Shown here one piece after another: positions 1-9,223 of a DNA stretch of 64,000 bases. Position 1 is the first letter of the stretch. Each line of letters opens with the position of its first letter. The notes under the pieces are model-generated. The model saw only the letters and a program-made list of their open reading frames with translations, ran no database searches and was not told where the DNA came from. This DNA is from Blattamonas nauphoetae. Its lineage: Eukaryota > Preaxostyla > Oxymonadida. Position numbers and translations under genes: made by a program. Where the stretch lies: assembly GCA_033064195.1 (NCBI GenBank), contig JARBJD010000056.1, positions 62,001 to 126,000 of the forward strand, written 5' to 3'.

Positions 1-1
1 A

Positions 2-3000
2 ACGTTCATCAACAACACCGCTATTGGAACAGGCACACTGGAATCTCCAGAAGGGAAGGGTGGAGTGTTTTATGTCAAAGGAACCACAACCCACGCCAAC
101 CCGTTTGATTTCAAAACAACTGCTTATAATCCTGCTCGTTTTGAGCTGAATCGAGCGGGGAATGGAACAGATCTGTATCTGGAGAAGAAAATCGCAGAAC
201 ATTCAACGGTCGCTGGAGATGCAATTTTGACCGGCAGCTCACTCAGCCCGCAATATCGAGTTGTGATCGAAGGTCTCGAATTTGAAAATGAATTAAAGTT
301 GGATGAGATTAATTACAAACTGCGTTCGCCAGAAATCTCAGTGAATGGATCGTACAACGGAAGAGACACGCAGGACTGCAAGTGGACATCGTCGTATTGC
401 AAGACACTTGGTTACGGGATCACATTCCTCCACGAGCAGTACCAAAACAAGTCGTACATTCCATCGACAATCCGATTTGCTTACAACGAGACCTACACAG
501 AGAAAGCTGTTCAGATTTCGAAACAGATCGTTACAGTGGCTGGAGAGACAACGAAGAATCAAGCGATTTCAGAGGTCACTCGTTCACTGATCAAAATCGA
601 CCCAGATATCAAAGAAGGAGCCGTTCTGATCACCGTTCGGGACCAGGGAGCCATGACAATGACGAATTTGGACATGATCCCGTTGGAAAAATGCTCGCTG
701 ATCTCGCTGGAGAGTGATGGAGAGTGGGTGGTGTTGGACAACGTGGGAATCATGGCGACGAGCACGAATACATACCAATACAGTTTGATCAAAACAACAG
801 CGAAGCCGATCACAATCAAGAACACTCTGTTCAACACATCGACGGCAGATCAAGCGATCTTTGCCCAGCCACTGTTGAATTTGCTCACAAACACCGAGGC
901 AGAGATCCTTCTGAACAACGTGACCTTCAAGAATCTGAAAATGGTCGAGAAGACAGACAAGATTCCGGTGACACCGATCATCAAGATCGAATCGAATGGA
1001 GCGATATCGTTCACCAACACAACGTTTGACGAATGTGAATATTCGAGCGCAGACAATGAAAAGATCTTCATTGCAGGATCGCGTCTTCACACTCAGATCA
1101 AGGCAGCACAATGGAAAAACTCGTTCTTACCCACACAGCTTCGACCTGAGCTGATGGGGACCGACGAGTCACTCGGGACGGATCACGAATGGTACACAGG
1201 GTCTCTGATGTATTATCTGGTGCCGCCTGTGACTCGCATCCTGCTGGACACAGGCGTGACTGAGACAAGCACCCATCCGAACTGTGGGTCGTCTCGCTTC
1301 ACTTGCTCGTCGCTGGATTCAGGATATCGCTCGGCAGAGACGAACGAGTTTTATGAAGTTCAGATGCATACGAACTCGGATTTGCAGAAAACGATGCGAA
1401 TCACGCATGCAGTGTTGATTCAGTCGCCGTCGGAGGCTGACATTCGGACGATCACTCAGAAGAGCGATGCTGGGATTGTTGTGAATGCTGAAGGGAAGAC
1501 AGCGACACTGAAGCACATGATCTTTAAGCTGGTCCGAGCGACGACGTTGGAAACCTTCGTTTCTGTGGAAGCTGGTGAGCTGTCGCTGGGAAAAGTGACG
1601 TTTGGAACAGACACAGAAACGGCGCTGGGAGATACTCTGCACAGTCTGCTGCGGATCAAGGAAGGGAGCCAACTGACGCTGGTGGACACGCAATTCCAAA
1701 AGCTGAGTTTCACTCACGGGACACTCGGAACAGTGCTCTACATCGAAGCAGGGGGAGCTCTGTCGACAACACAAGGCTCGCCATTCACAGAAATCAAATC
1801 GAACGCGACCGGATCACTTGTGTTCCTGGAATCAGATAATTTGGAACAAGACTCGAAGTTGGAGCCTCTGAAGCTTTTCTGTGCGCAGTACACACCGAAA
1901 ACTGACACAGTTGCCTTCACTCGTGCGCAACGGAATCTGTTCTTTGGGATGATGGACGGGGTGGCAGGAAGTCTGGTGTATTATTGGTATCCCCACACGT
2001 CGACAGAAGAGAAGCTGACAGTGAACGACGATGGGGATGATCATGTTGTGTGTGGACTGGTGGAGTTGCCGTGTTCATCGCTGGACTTTGGATTTGAACA
2101 TCTGAAGAAAGAAGAGACGACGCTGGTTTTGTCGTCAGATGGTTGGGTTGGGAAGACACTGGAAACAAGCTTCAATAAGGAGACGATTCAAGGGAAAGCA
2201 GGCACAGAGAAACTGAGCTTCAGGATTGATGGCTCACTGGTGGCTGGAGAAGGCCAGACGATCACAATGGACAAACTGAAGATGGAAGTTGTTGAAGGAA
2301 CACGAGAAAAGGCAGTTCTGATAGCAGCTGGACATCTGATCGTGACCAACACGCCGATTGGAGGAAGCTCGTCAGTTTCGATCTCGTCGGCGCTTGTGTC
2401 GGTGAATGGAGGTCGGTTTGACTTTGCCCAAAACACGATCCGGAACATCATCACGACAGATTCGAAGTCATTGTTTGAGGTGTCATCAGGAACACTGTCT
2501 CTGAACACAGTGACATTGAAATGGACAGGGAAGATTCCATCGCTGTTGACCCAAACAGGCGGATCGACAACACTGACATCCTGTTCGATCGCTCTGGAGT
2601 CAGCCGATTCATCAGCCGACGCAGATGTTCTGAAAGTGGAAAGAGGAAGTGTGGAGATGACAGGACTGAATCTGAACACTCAAAACGTGCTTGTGAAATC
2701 GCTTTTGGCTCAAACAGGAGGATCTGTGCTTCTGTCGGATCTGTCAGTTGACTTCGCGACGCTGACGAAGGAACTGATCTCAGGAAAGGGCTCGCTGACA
2801 CTGAAAAAGAGTGCCTTTGTTGCAGGACCATCATCGCACACATCGAACGCCGCAGCTGCATCGACAATCGCATTCACTGTGAAGAACGAGCAAAAGCTGA
2901 AGATTGGAGACGTGACAAACGAAGTAACATTCTCGAACTGTGGAGGGGACAGCAATGGAGGAGCGCTGAGAGTGGAAGTGGATGATGGCGGAGAGTTGGA

Positions 3001-6000
3001 GCTGACGAACACGAAGTTGGTGTCATGTAGAACGAGTCTGGGAGGAGGAGGAGTTCATGTGAGTGTTCTGAGTGGAGGAAGCGCGACGATTGTTGATTCC
3101 TTGTTTGATGGATGCTCAGCGAGTGGGGAAGGAGGAGGAATGCACGTGAAAGTGGCGGGAACAGGAACTGTGTCGATTTCAGGAACGTTCAAGAGCTGTT
3201 CGTCAGATGATGTTGGAGGAGGGTTGTTTGTTGATGTGTCCTCGCTGGGAGCAGAAGGGTCGTTCGTTCTGAACAATCTGGTGTTTGGGACAGACTCTAC
3301 AAAGAACAAAGCTGGCACAGAAAAGACGGGTCACAACGTGTTTATCCGAACAGCAGCGAACAAACGAGGGCTGATCAACGAGACGAGTGTTGTTGGGAGT
3401 GGACTGTCATCGCCGTCGGGCAGCGTGTTCACCGCAGCGGAACTTGAGCTGTGGTCGTTCTCAGAAACGAATGGGTTGAGTGGAGGGATTGCGTATCTGT
3501 TCAACATTTACGAAGGAGGGACACTGATTGAAGACGACGAGAATGGAATCGACCACGCACTCTGTGGACATTCCCATCTGCCGTGCCAATCTCTCTCCTC
3601 GTCGCTGTCGAACCTGAAAGGAGAATCCATGGAAGTGCTTCTTACAGGTGATCTGTACCTGGATTTGGCAGCCACATCCACAAAAGACTCGTCGATCTCT
3701 CCTCGCACAGACGACACTCAGACAATCACTATCACAGAGCAAGTGAGTGTGACGATTGCCTCCAATACACTGACACTCAACTCGCTGACATTCAAGACAA
3801 CAGTGGCCGATTACGCAGCATCGGCGATTGTGATCACAAGTGGAAGTCTGATTGCTGAGAGTTGTGAGTTCGTTGGAATCACTTCTTCTCACAGCGGACC
3901 AGCGATCTTCGGAACAATCCAAAATGGAGAGAAGCTTCACGTGACGAACGGGAAGTTCACTTCGTGTTCCTCAAAGGAAGAAGGAGGAGCGATAAAGATT
4001 GAATGTGGGGATCTTGTGACGGCAGAGTCGCTGATCGTGAAGGCAGAATTCACAGACTGTGAGAGTACAGACGAGGACGGTGTTAGTGCGATCGAGACGA
4101 AGGGATGGTCCGTGCATGTGACTGGACACGAGCTAGCAAAACTGATTGCGAAAGAGAACTGGGCTGGATATCCATCGGAGTGGAACAATACCACAGAACA
4201 CATTGTTTGGGGAGAGGACAAGAAGAAGGTTGGAACACAATTCGAGACGCTTCCTCTTCTGTTCTATCTGATTCCATATTTTGGGATCGAAATCACGACC
4301 GGAGGAAAAGGGTCGGATGCAGAAGGATGTGGAACACCGAATCTGCTCTGCCAGTCGTTTGCGACAGGACATTCTCATCTTAAGGGAGTTGGAGACCACA
4401 AGCTGGCCGTCAAAAAGTCAACGATTCTGAACGAGGCAGAACAGTTTGAAGGGAACAACGTTGTTGTTGAGAGTGATGGATCGAAGAGCACTCTGACTGT
4501 TTTGGAAGAAGGAAGATTGGGTTTCGAGTTCGATGTTGGAACGTCGTTCTCTGTGACGCTAAAGAATCTGGAGTTCTTGATGGAGACAGACTCTGTTGCT
4601 TCACTGATCGTTTCGAGGAACGCCAAATTGACAGTGACAGGATCGCAGTTCGAAAGCACGAGAGTGCTGAAGAGGAAACTGGTGGAGTTGGTGAGTGGAT
4701 CTTTTTCGATGGAGGGAGTTCGATTTGTTGGGATGACATTTGAAACAAGCCCATTCTCGCTCTCTTCGTTCAGCAAAGCGGAATTCCAATCACTGAACGT
4801 GACGTCGTGTGATGTTTCCGAGCTGATTCAGACTGAATCGGGGACCAATCTGACGATCAATGGAAGCTCGTTCACAGCGGTTGTGAAGGAGGAAGAGGAA
4901 GAAGAAGAAGCATCGAACGCGGAGGGTGGATTGTGCTCGTGGAAGAGTGGACTTCTGAATCTGACAACGACAACGACATCCATCCGAGACAGCACGTTCA
5001 GTGGATGGAAAGACGGAGGAATCAACCAGAACGGAGGATCGCTGACGTTGACAAATGTGTCATTCGAAGGAGTGGCATCAGGAATGGAAGTGTTCAAGTC
5101 GATGAAGCGAAACATTCACTGCGAAGGGTTTGGAACGATTGATGTTGTGAGTGTGGGAAGTGAAAGCGATGGATCAGAAAGCCAACCATCAGCCTGGTTC
5201 GACGCAACAAACTGCACAGTGACGTCGACGAACCAGATTGAGAAATCATCGCTTTTCATTCCAACACTGTCGTCGGAGACGAAGAACGCGACGTACGACC
5301 GAAAGAACAACACAGGAGAGATTGTGCTTGAGGGAACGAAGCTGATCCCGTGTGGTCTGCGCTTGGAAGTGTTTGAGTGGGAGAATGGCACGAAGGATGG
5401 AGACCTTGAATCGACACAGCTGGACTTGTCGACACTGGACACGCACGAATGGACGGAAGAGCTGATCAACCTGACGCTGAACTACACAGAGAAACTGAAG
5501 AGACTGGACGCGAAGTATGAGTGGCACGGTCGTCTGGCGTATGGAGTGTCAGGAAAGACGAGCTCGTGGATCAAGATCAAAGACAGTGCGGCGGCAATCC
5601 GAAAGTCGCAGACGATCGAAGCGATGAAATGGTGGCTTCCACTTCTGATTGGAATTCTTGTGCTAGTGGCAGCGATCGTGATTGTGGTGATTGTGTTGTA
5701 TCTGAGACACAAAAAGAAGAAGCAGGAAAAAGAAAAGAACGAAGCCAAAATGCCAATGCTATCAGCAGCAGAGATGCCAGAAGAAATGTTCCAACAATCA
5801 GACGAGACAGATAAAATGGCTCAAGCACTTCCAGAAGTGGGAGAATCCGAAGCAAAACCGCCAGTGATACCAGCGGCTCCCCTCCCAACCAAAGAAGAAC
5901 CCGACGCAGAAGAGAAGGAAGAAGAAGTGGACGATCTGGAAGAACTGGAGGAAGCGATGGCGTGTGATGGAACAGGTCAAATGAAGCCAGTTGACAAGAC

Positions 6001-6541
6001 GAAGACGCTGTTCAAGAAACTTCATGGTCCGAAGAAGGACGACTCGACAGACATCAACGACCTTCAGAACCAGCTGCTGAAGGGACTGACGTACGCAGCA
6101 GGAACTGGGGCTCACACGAAGATGCTGACAACACTGTCACCTCACTCCGTCCTTCTGGACAAAGGCGACAAGGTGTTCCTGCAGATTCCGAAAGAGGGCG
6201 ATGCGGCAGGATCGAAAGCACCAAAGAAGAAGAAGGGAGAAGATGGACACGAAGCTCAGCGATGGGAAGCACCCGAAATCACAGACGGGACACCTGGAGC
6301 AGATCCGGAGAAGGCAGCAGTGTTCAGTTTGGGTCTGATTCTGCTGGAGTTCCAGACAGGCCAAGTTCCGTTTGGACATCTGGACGCGACAGTTGCAACA
6401 CGACAGCTGGGAGCAGGAATCCTCCCCGACATGGATGGAGTGAGCGACGACATGATTGAGATCATCCAACGATGTGTGGTGTCAGACCCTGACGAGAGAC
6501 CGACACTAGCGGAGGTGGAGGAAGTTGTGAATTCACAGTAG
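2..6541 (+). CDS. Gene A: giant beta-helix surface protein with membrane span and pseudokinase tail (5' end outside window)
   Basis: The frame is open from base 2 to a TAG at 6539-6541 (2179 codons), and the matching frame of gene B starts about 3.5 kb further upstream, so the start lies before the window. The ectodomain is Ser/Thr/Gly-rich with short beta-strand repeats (patterns such as GGALRVEV, GGGMHVKV), typical of a parallel beta-helix. Cys modules of the form CG...PC.SL recur with the first Cys codon at 377, 1283, 2051, 3563 and 4328. A single membrane span lies at about 5630-5704 (WWLPLLIGILVLVAAIVIVV), followed by a basic stop-transfer stretch. The cytoplasmic tail of about 275 aa has kinase C-lobe landmarks: APE-like (WEAPEI), a subdomain IX-like FSLGLILLEFQTGQVPFG, and DPDERPT. 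The HRD loop is replaced by LSPHSVLL and no N-lobe with VAIK lysine is visible, so I infer a pseudokinase. Role unknown; surface sensing or adhesion is inference. Confidence 0.85.
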   Translation, partial: TFINNTAIGTGTLESPEGKGGVFYVKGTTTHANPFDFKTTAYNPARFELNRAGNGTDLYLEKKIAEHSTVAGDAILTGSSLSPQYRVVIEGLEFENELKLDEINYKLRSPEISVNGSYNGRDTQDCKWTSSYCKTLGYGITFLHEQYQNKSYIPSTIRFAYNETYTEKAVQISKQIVTVAGETTKNQAISEVTRSLIKIDPDIKEGAVLITVRDQGAMTMTNLDMIPLEKCSLISLESDGEWVVLDNVGIMATSTNTYQYSLIKTTAKPITIKNTLFNTSTADQAIFAQPLLNLLTNTEAEILLNNVTFKNLKMVEKTDKIPVTPIIKIESNGAISFTNTTFDECEYSSADNEKIFIAGSRLHTQIKAAQWKNSFLPTQLRPELMGTDESLGTDHEWYTGSLMYYLVPPVTRILLDTGVTETSTHPNCGSSRFTCSSLDSGYRSAETNEFYEVQMHTNSDLQKTMRITHAVLIQSPSEADIRTITQKSDAGIVVNAEGKTATLKHMIFKLVRATTLETFVSVEAGELSLGKVTFGTDTETALGDTLHSLLRIKEGSQLTLVDTQFQKLSFTHGTLGTVLYIEAGGALSTTQGSPFTEIKSNATGSLVFLESDNLEQDSKLEPLKLFCAQYTPKTDTVAFTRAQRNLFFGMMDGVAGSLVYYWYPHTSTEEKLTVNDDGDDHVVCGLVELPCSSLDFGFEHLKKEETTLVLSSDGWVGKTLETSFNKETIQGKAGTEKLSFRIDGSLVAGEGQTITMDKLKMEVVEGTREKAVLIAAGHLIVTNTPIGGSSSVSISSALVSVNGGRFDFAQNTIRNIITTDSKSLFEVSSGTLSLNTVTLKWTGKIPSLLTQTGGSTTLTSCSIALESADSSADADVLKVERGSVEMTGLNLNTQNVLVKSLLAQTGGSVLLSDLSVDFATLTKELISGKGSLTLKKSAFVAGPSSHTSNAAAASTIAFTVKNEQKLKIGDVTNEVTFSNCGGDSNGGALRVEVDDGGELELTNTKLVSCRTSLGGGGVHVSVLSGGSATIVDSLFDGCSASGEGGGMHVKVAGTGTVSISGTFKSCSSDDVGGGLFVDVSSLGAEGSFVLNNLVFGTDSTKNKAGTEKTGHNVFIRTAANKRGLINETSVVGSGLSSPSGSVFTAAELELWSFSETNGLSGGIAYLFNIYEGGTLIEDDENGIDHALCGHSHLPCQSLSSSLSNLKGESMEVLLTGDLYLDLAATSTKDSSISPRTDDTQTITITEQVSVTIASNTLTLNSLTFKTTVADYAASAIVITSGSLIAESCEFVGITSSHSGPAIFGTIQNGEKLHVTNGKFTSCSSKEEGGAIKIECGDLVTAESLIVKAEFTDCESTDEDGVSAIETKGWSVHVTGHELAKLIAKENWAGYPSEWNNTTEHIVWGEDKKKVGTQFETLPLLFYLIPYFGIEITTGGKGSDAEGCGTPNLLCQSFATGHSHLKGVGDHKLAVKKSTILNEAEQFEGNNVVVESDGSKSTLTVLEEGRLGFEFDVGTSFSVTLKNLEFLMETDSVASLIVSRNAKLTVTGSQFESTRVLKRKLVELVSGSFSMEGVRFVGMTFETSPFSLSSFSKAEFQSLNVTSCDVSELIQTESGTNLTINGSSFTAVVKEEEEEEEASNAEGGLCSWKSGLLNLTTTTTSIRDSTFSGWKDGGINQNGGSLTLTNVSFEGVASGMEVFKSMKRNIHCEGFGTIDVVSVGSESDGSESQPSAWFDATNCTVTSTNQIEKSSLFIPTLSSETKNATYDRKNNTGEIVLEGTKLIPCGLRLEVFEWENGTKDGDLESTQLDLSTLDTHEWTEELINLTLNYTEKLKRLDAKYEWHGRLAYGVSGKTSSWIKIKDSAAAIRKSQTIEAMKWWLPLLIGILVLVAAIVIVVIVLYLRHKKKKQEKEKNEAKMPMLSAAEMPEEMFQQSDETDKMAQALPEVGESEAKPPVIPAAPLPTKEEPDAEEKEEEVDDLEELEEAMACDGTGQMKPVDKTKTLFKKLHGPKKDDSTDINDLQNQLLKGLTYAAGTGAHTKMLTTLSPHSVLLDKGDKVFLQIPKEGDAAGSKAPKKKKGEDGHEAQRWEAPEITDGTPGADPEKAAVFSLGLILLEFQTGQVPFGHLDATVATRQLGAGILPDMDGVSDDMIEIIQRCVVSDPDERPTLAEVEEVVNSQ

Positions 6542-6574
6542 CTTCTATGTGAATGCTTAGTTTTGCTAGTTTAT

Positions 6575-6660
6575 TTCATTCTCTCAAAAACCCATCCATC
6601 ACTACTGGATGGAAACTCTTAAGTTTTCAATAAACAGTAGATATTTACTTCATGATCGGA
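6575..6660 (+). terminator. 3' flank of gene A with hairpin and AATAAA-like site
   Basis: After the stop there is a CCATCC/GGATGG stem with a 9-nt loop near 6592-6612, then AATAAAC near 6630. The counterpart 3' flank of gene B (about 51815-51900, minus strand) keeps a hairpin in the same place with a different stem (CACCCAT/ATGGGTG) and a shared ATAGATATTTACTTCAT-like block. A role in mRNA 3'-end formation is inference. Confidence 0.3.
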
Positions 6661-7060
6661 TGTTTTATATCCGCCTCTCTCTCTAGTCGTCTTAATTGTC
6701 TTAGTCGTTCTCAAGAACTTATTCTTTTTCGTTTTTCGGCTTACTTCAATCATGAGGGCTCGTTTATGTTATTTTTCACATCAGACCCTCTCAATCAAGT
6801 TCATTTTCAGGGAGCTAAACAGTTATACATTCTTATCTATCTCCCAACTCTTTTTCCGAATACCTGCCGCAATAGTACTCTTTACGTTCTGATGAATTCA
6901 CTTCATCCAGATCGGAGCATAATATCAACTCAGAACAGCTCTCGATCGTTCACGGTTCACGAAACGACTTGAACTTCTCTGAGTTCCCATATTGATTTCA
7001 AATCAGTATTGTCCATACTCTACCACTGTGTGAGAAGCCGCTTCATCCTCTGCTCAATCG
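6661..7060. other. Intergenic, nothing recognised
   Basis: A 106-codon open frame runs through 6652-6972 but its composition is not protein-like and it has no recognised domain. I see no RNA gene or repeat here. The 5' flank of the next gene presumably lies in the last 100 bases. Confidence 0.4.
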
Positions 7061-7928
7061 ATGACAGATTTTGAACCCTTGACCACAACGTCAATTCTCA
7101 TTCCATTCCCCTCATTTAATGATCCTCATTTTGTATCCATTTTTCTATTTCCATCATTGGTATTGTCAGTCATCTTCGCCAAATTCCCATTGGATTCCAT
7201 CACCAAGCTTTGCTAAGTCACAAAGAGAAACACCATTATCTCCTCACTCGTCTTATCTGCCTTCTTTGCTCACCTTGTTTGACGATATCATCAAGGACGA
7301 ACTTAATGAATCAACACACTCGCTTTCGACTGTACACAACGAGTCGGTCCACCAAACAAGTTTAAATTCGATGATTCATCCTCCTCAAGGAGCTTCACCC
7401 TCTGTTTCACCGACCTGCCTGGTTGCCACCAACATTCAACATCATCAAAATGCAGAAGCTACAAGTTCTCCTCCGCCTATTCTTCAAACACCTGACATCC
7501 AGCTAAGGAACGCTAAATATGTCTTACCGGAGTCCCCCCTGACATCTGCCCGATCCGAAAAAGCTGAAAACATGAATAGGGATATCTTACCTCAACAGGA
7601 TTCTGAAGAATCCACTGTCAGTGGTGAACTCAAGACAGATCTCTCCTCCGAGAACCAAGCCCAAAATATGGACGGACAGAGAGTGGAATTCATCCCGAAA
7701 AGAGCTCGGAATAGATCAGTTTTTGAAATAACATTTCCAGAAAAGAAGCAGGGACAATCGACACACCCGCTTCGCCAACTTGAATACTCTCCTTCTTCGC
7801 AACCCTTGGAACCCCGTCCTCCGTTATTCGACGAATTGATTTTGTATGAACCTTACCATTCTCCCTTTGATTCAATTCCGGTCTGTGTCGACACTTCGTT
7901 TCCTTATCAATATTCTCCCATTCTGTGA
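7061..7928 (+). CDS. Small Ser/Pro-rich protein, two exons
   Basis: Model: exon 1 7061-7132 (24 codons, MTDFEPLTTT start), a 37-nt GT-AG intron 7133-7169 (GTATCC...TTGTCAG), exon 2 7170-7928, giving 276 aa. The intron joins the first ATG to the long frame in phase 0; without it the long frame has only an ATG at 7119 inside what would be intron. The protein is rich in Ser, Pro, Gln and His with no membrane span and no domain I recognise. A basic patch (PKRARNRS) near residue 197 could be a nuclear localisation signal. It probably is a disordered, perhaps regulatory, protein; function unknown. Its 3' end faces the MITE and then the convergent RRM gene. Confidence 0.5.
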
Positions 7929-8167
7929 ATTTGTTTCTGTTAGGTTGTTTTTATATCTCTGTTTGCGGATTTCTTTTGGATTGTAACTCTTACTGTTTGA
8001 TTTTACTGCTTCAATGTTTCGTAGCAGTTCTTTATCGTTTCAACTCAAAACAAGAGGAATTCAGGTTCCAGAATGGACCTTGAGCATAACCACTTTGCAT
8101 ACGGCTATTGTTTAGATCATGAGAAGGCAGACCAACTTCCATCATCCAATCTTGTTCTTGTCTGTTA
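7929..8167. other. Intergenic, nothing recognised
   Basis: A short ATG frame (about 30 codons from 8073, MDLEHNHFAY...) ends exactly where the MITE begins at 8166. It may be the interrupted remnant of something older, but nothing on the far side of the MITE clearly continues it. Confidence 0.3.
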
Positions 8168-8468
8168 GTCACCTGAAAACCCGGGAGTAAATAACAAATC
8201 GGTAGTTTTTTTTGGGGTCCCAAAAGTGAATAGTAACACTGGATTTCCGATTTTTTCGACAATTTTTCAATCTAAATGACATTTTTATGAATAAATGAAG
8301 TGTCCTAGGTGGTTCAGAACAAATAGTTTTGATTACCCAGCATGATTTTCTCATGGACTTGAAAAGTTGATCTCGTTGTATCTTCATAACCAGACAAAAT
8401 TTTGACCTGAAATTTTCGCGAAAATGAATGTTTTGAGAAATGTAAACTTTTGATATTTCAACTTTTTT
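8168..8468 (+). repeat. Left inverted repeat of the MITE
   Basis: Reverse complement of 8713-9012. The inner border is at AAGTTGAAA(T)ATCAAAAG, where the single mismatch (ATATC versus ATGTC) sits. Confidence 0.75.
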
Positions 8469-8712
8469 TCTTCGACGATCACAAAATCATGGTTTTTCAT
8501 CGTTTTTCGAGGAATTTTCAGAGAGTCTTCGAACTTGTCACTCACCATTCACCTTGTATGCAAAATTGACCAGTTTGATTCGATTGTGACAGTGTTGACA
8601 TCATTTTGATGAATTTTGAAAACGGGATTCCCATCTGATGCACGGTGAGAAGTCAATTTCAGACATCCGTTAAAAGTGGATTTCACATTCTCTCGAGGGG
8701 GAAAAATTTTTT

Positions 8713-9012
8713 GAAAAGTTGAAATGTCAAAAGTTTACATTTCTCAAAACATTCATTTTCGCGAAAATTTCAGGTCAAAATTTTGTCTGGTTATGAAGAT
8801 ACAACGAGATCAACTTTTCAAGTCCATGAGAAAATCATGCTGGGTAATCAAAACTATTTGTTCTGAACCACCTAGGACACTTCATTTATTCATAAAAATG
8901 TCATTTAGATTGAAAAATTGTCGAAAAAATCGGAAATCCAGTGTTACTATTCACTTTTGGGACCCCAAAAAAAACTACCGATTTGTTATTTACTCCCGGG
9001 TTTTCAGGTGAC
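8713..9012 (-). repeat. Right inverted repeat of the MITE
   Basis: Reverse complement of 8168-8468, ending GGTGAC before the flanking TA. Confidence 0.75.
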
Positions 9013-9223
9013 TAGTTGAATTCTGAAAAACGACTAGGAATCATTCATAAATGGTCAGAAACAAATCAAGCAATGATTTTCTCAGATCAAACATCTCATA
9101 GAATGGGTTAATTCCGTTCAATTCTGTCCTCTTCCCTCAAAACGGGAGATGGACGCTTGGATTTTCGTCCCCAAGAAAAGTCCCCCTTCAACACATCGGT
9201 CCTCCATTTCCGAAAGTCATCCA

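Larger units (their letters stand above)
8168..9012. mobile_element. 845-bp MITE with 300-bp inverted repeats, TA target duplication
   Basis: The arms 8168-8468 and 8713-9012 are reverse complements with only about one visible mismatch; even an 8-base homopolymer is conserved. The ends read GTCACCTGAAAACCCGGG and its complement, flanked on both sides by TA (8166-8167 and 9013-9014). The 244-bp centre is not repeated and has no coding capacity. TA duplication plus long TIRs suggests a non-autonomous Tc1/mariner-type or foldback element. The near-perfect arms suggest a young insertion or ongoing arm conversion. Open frames inside the arms are mirror images of each other and are not genes. Confidence 0.7.

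Noticed and set aside
6652-6972. 106-codon frame after gene A
   Set aside because: No domain, odd composition, and it overlaps the 3' flank shared with gene B.
8169-9011. Two identical 72-95 codon frames facing each other
   Set aside because: They are the two inverted arms of the MITE, not genes.
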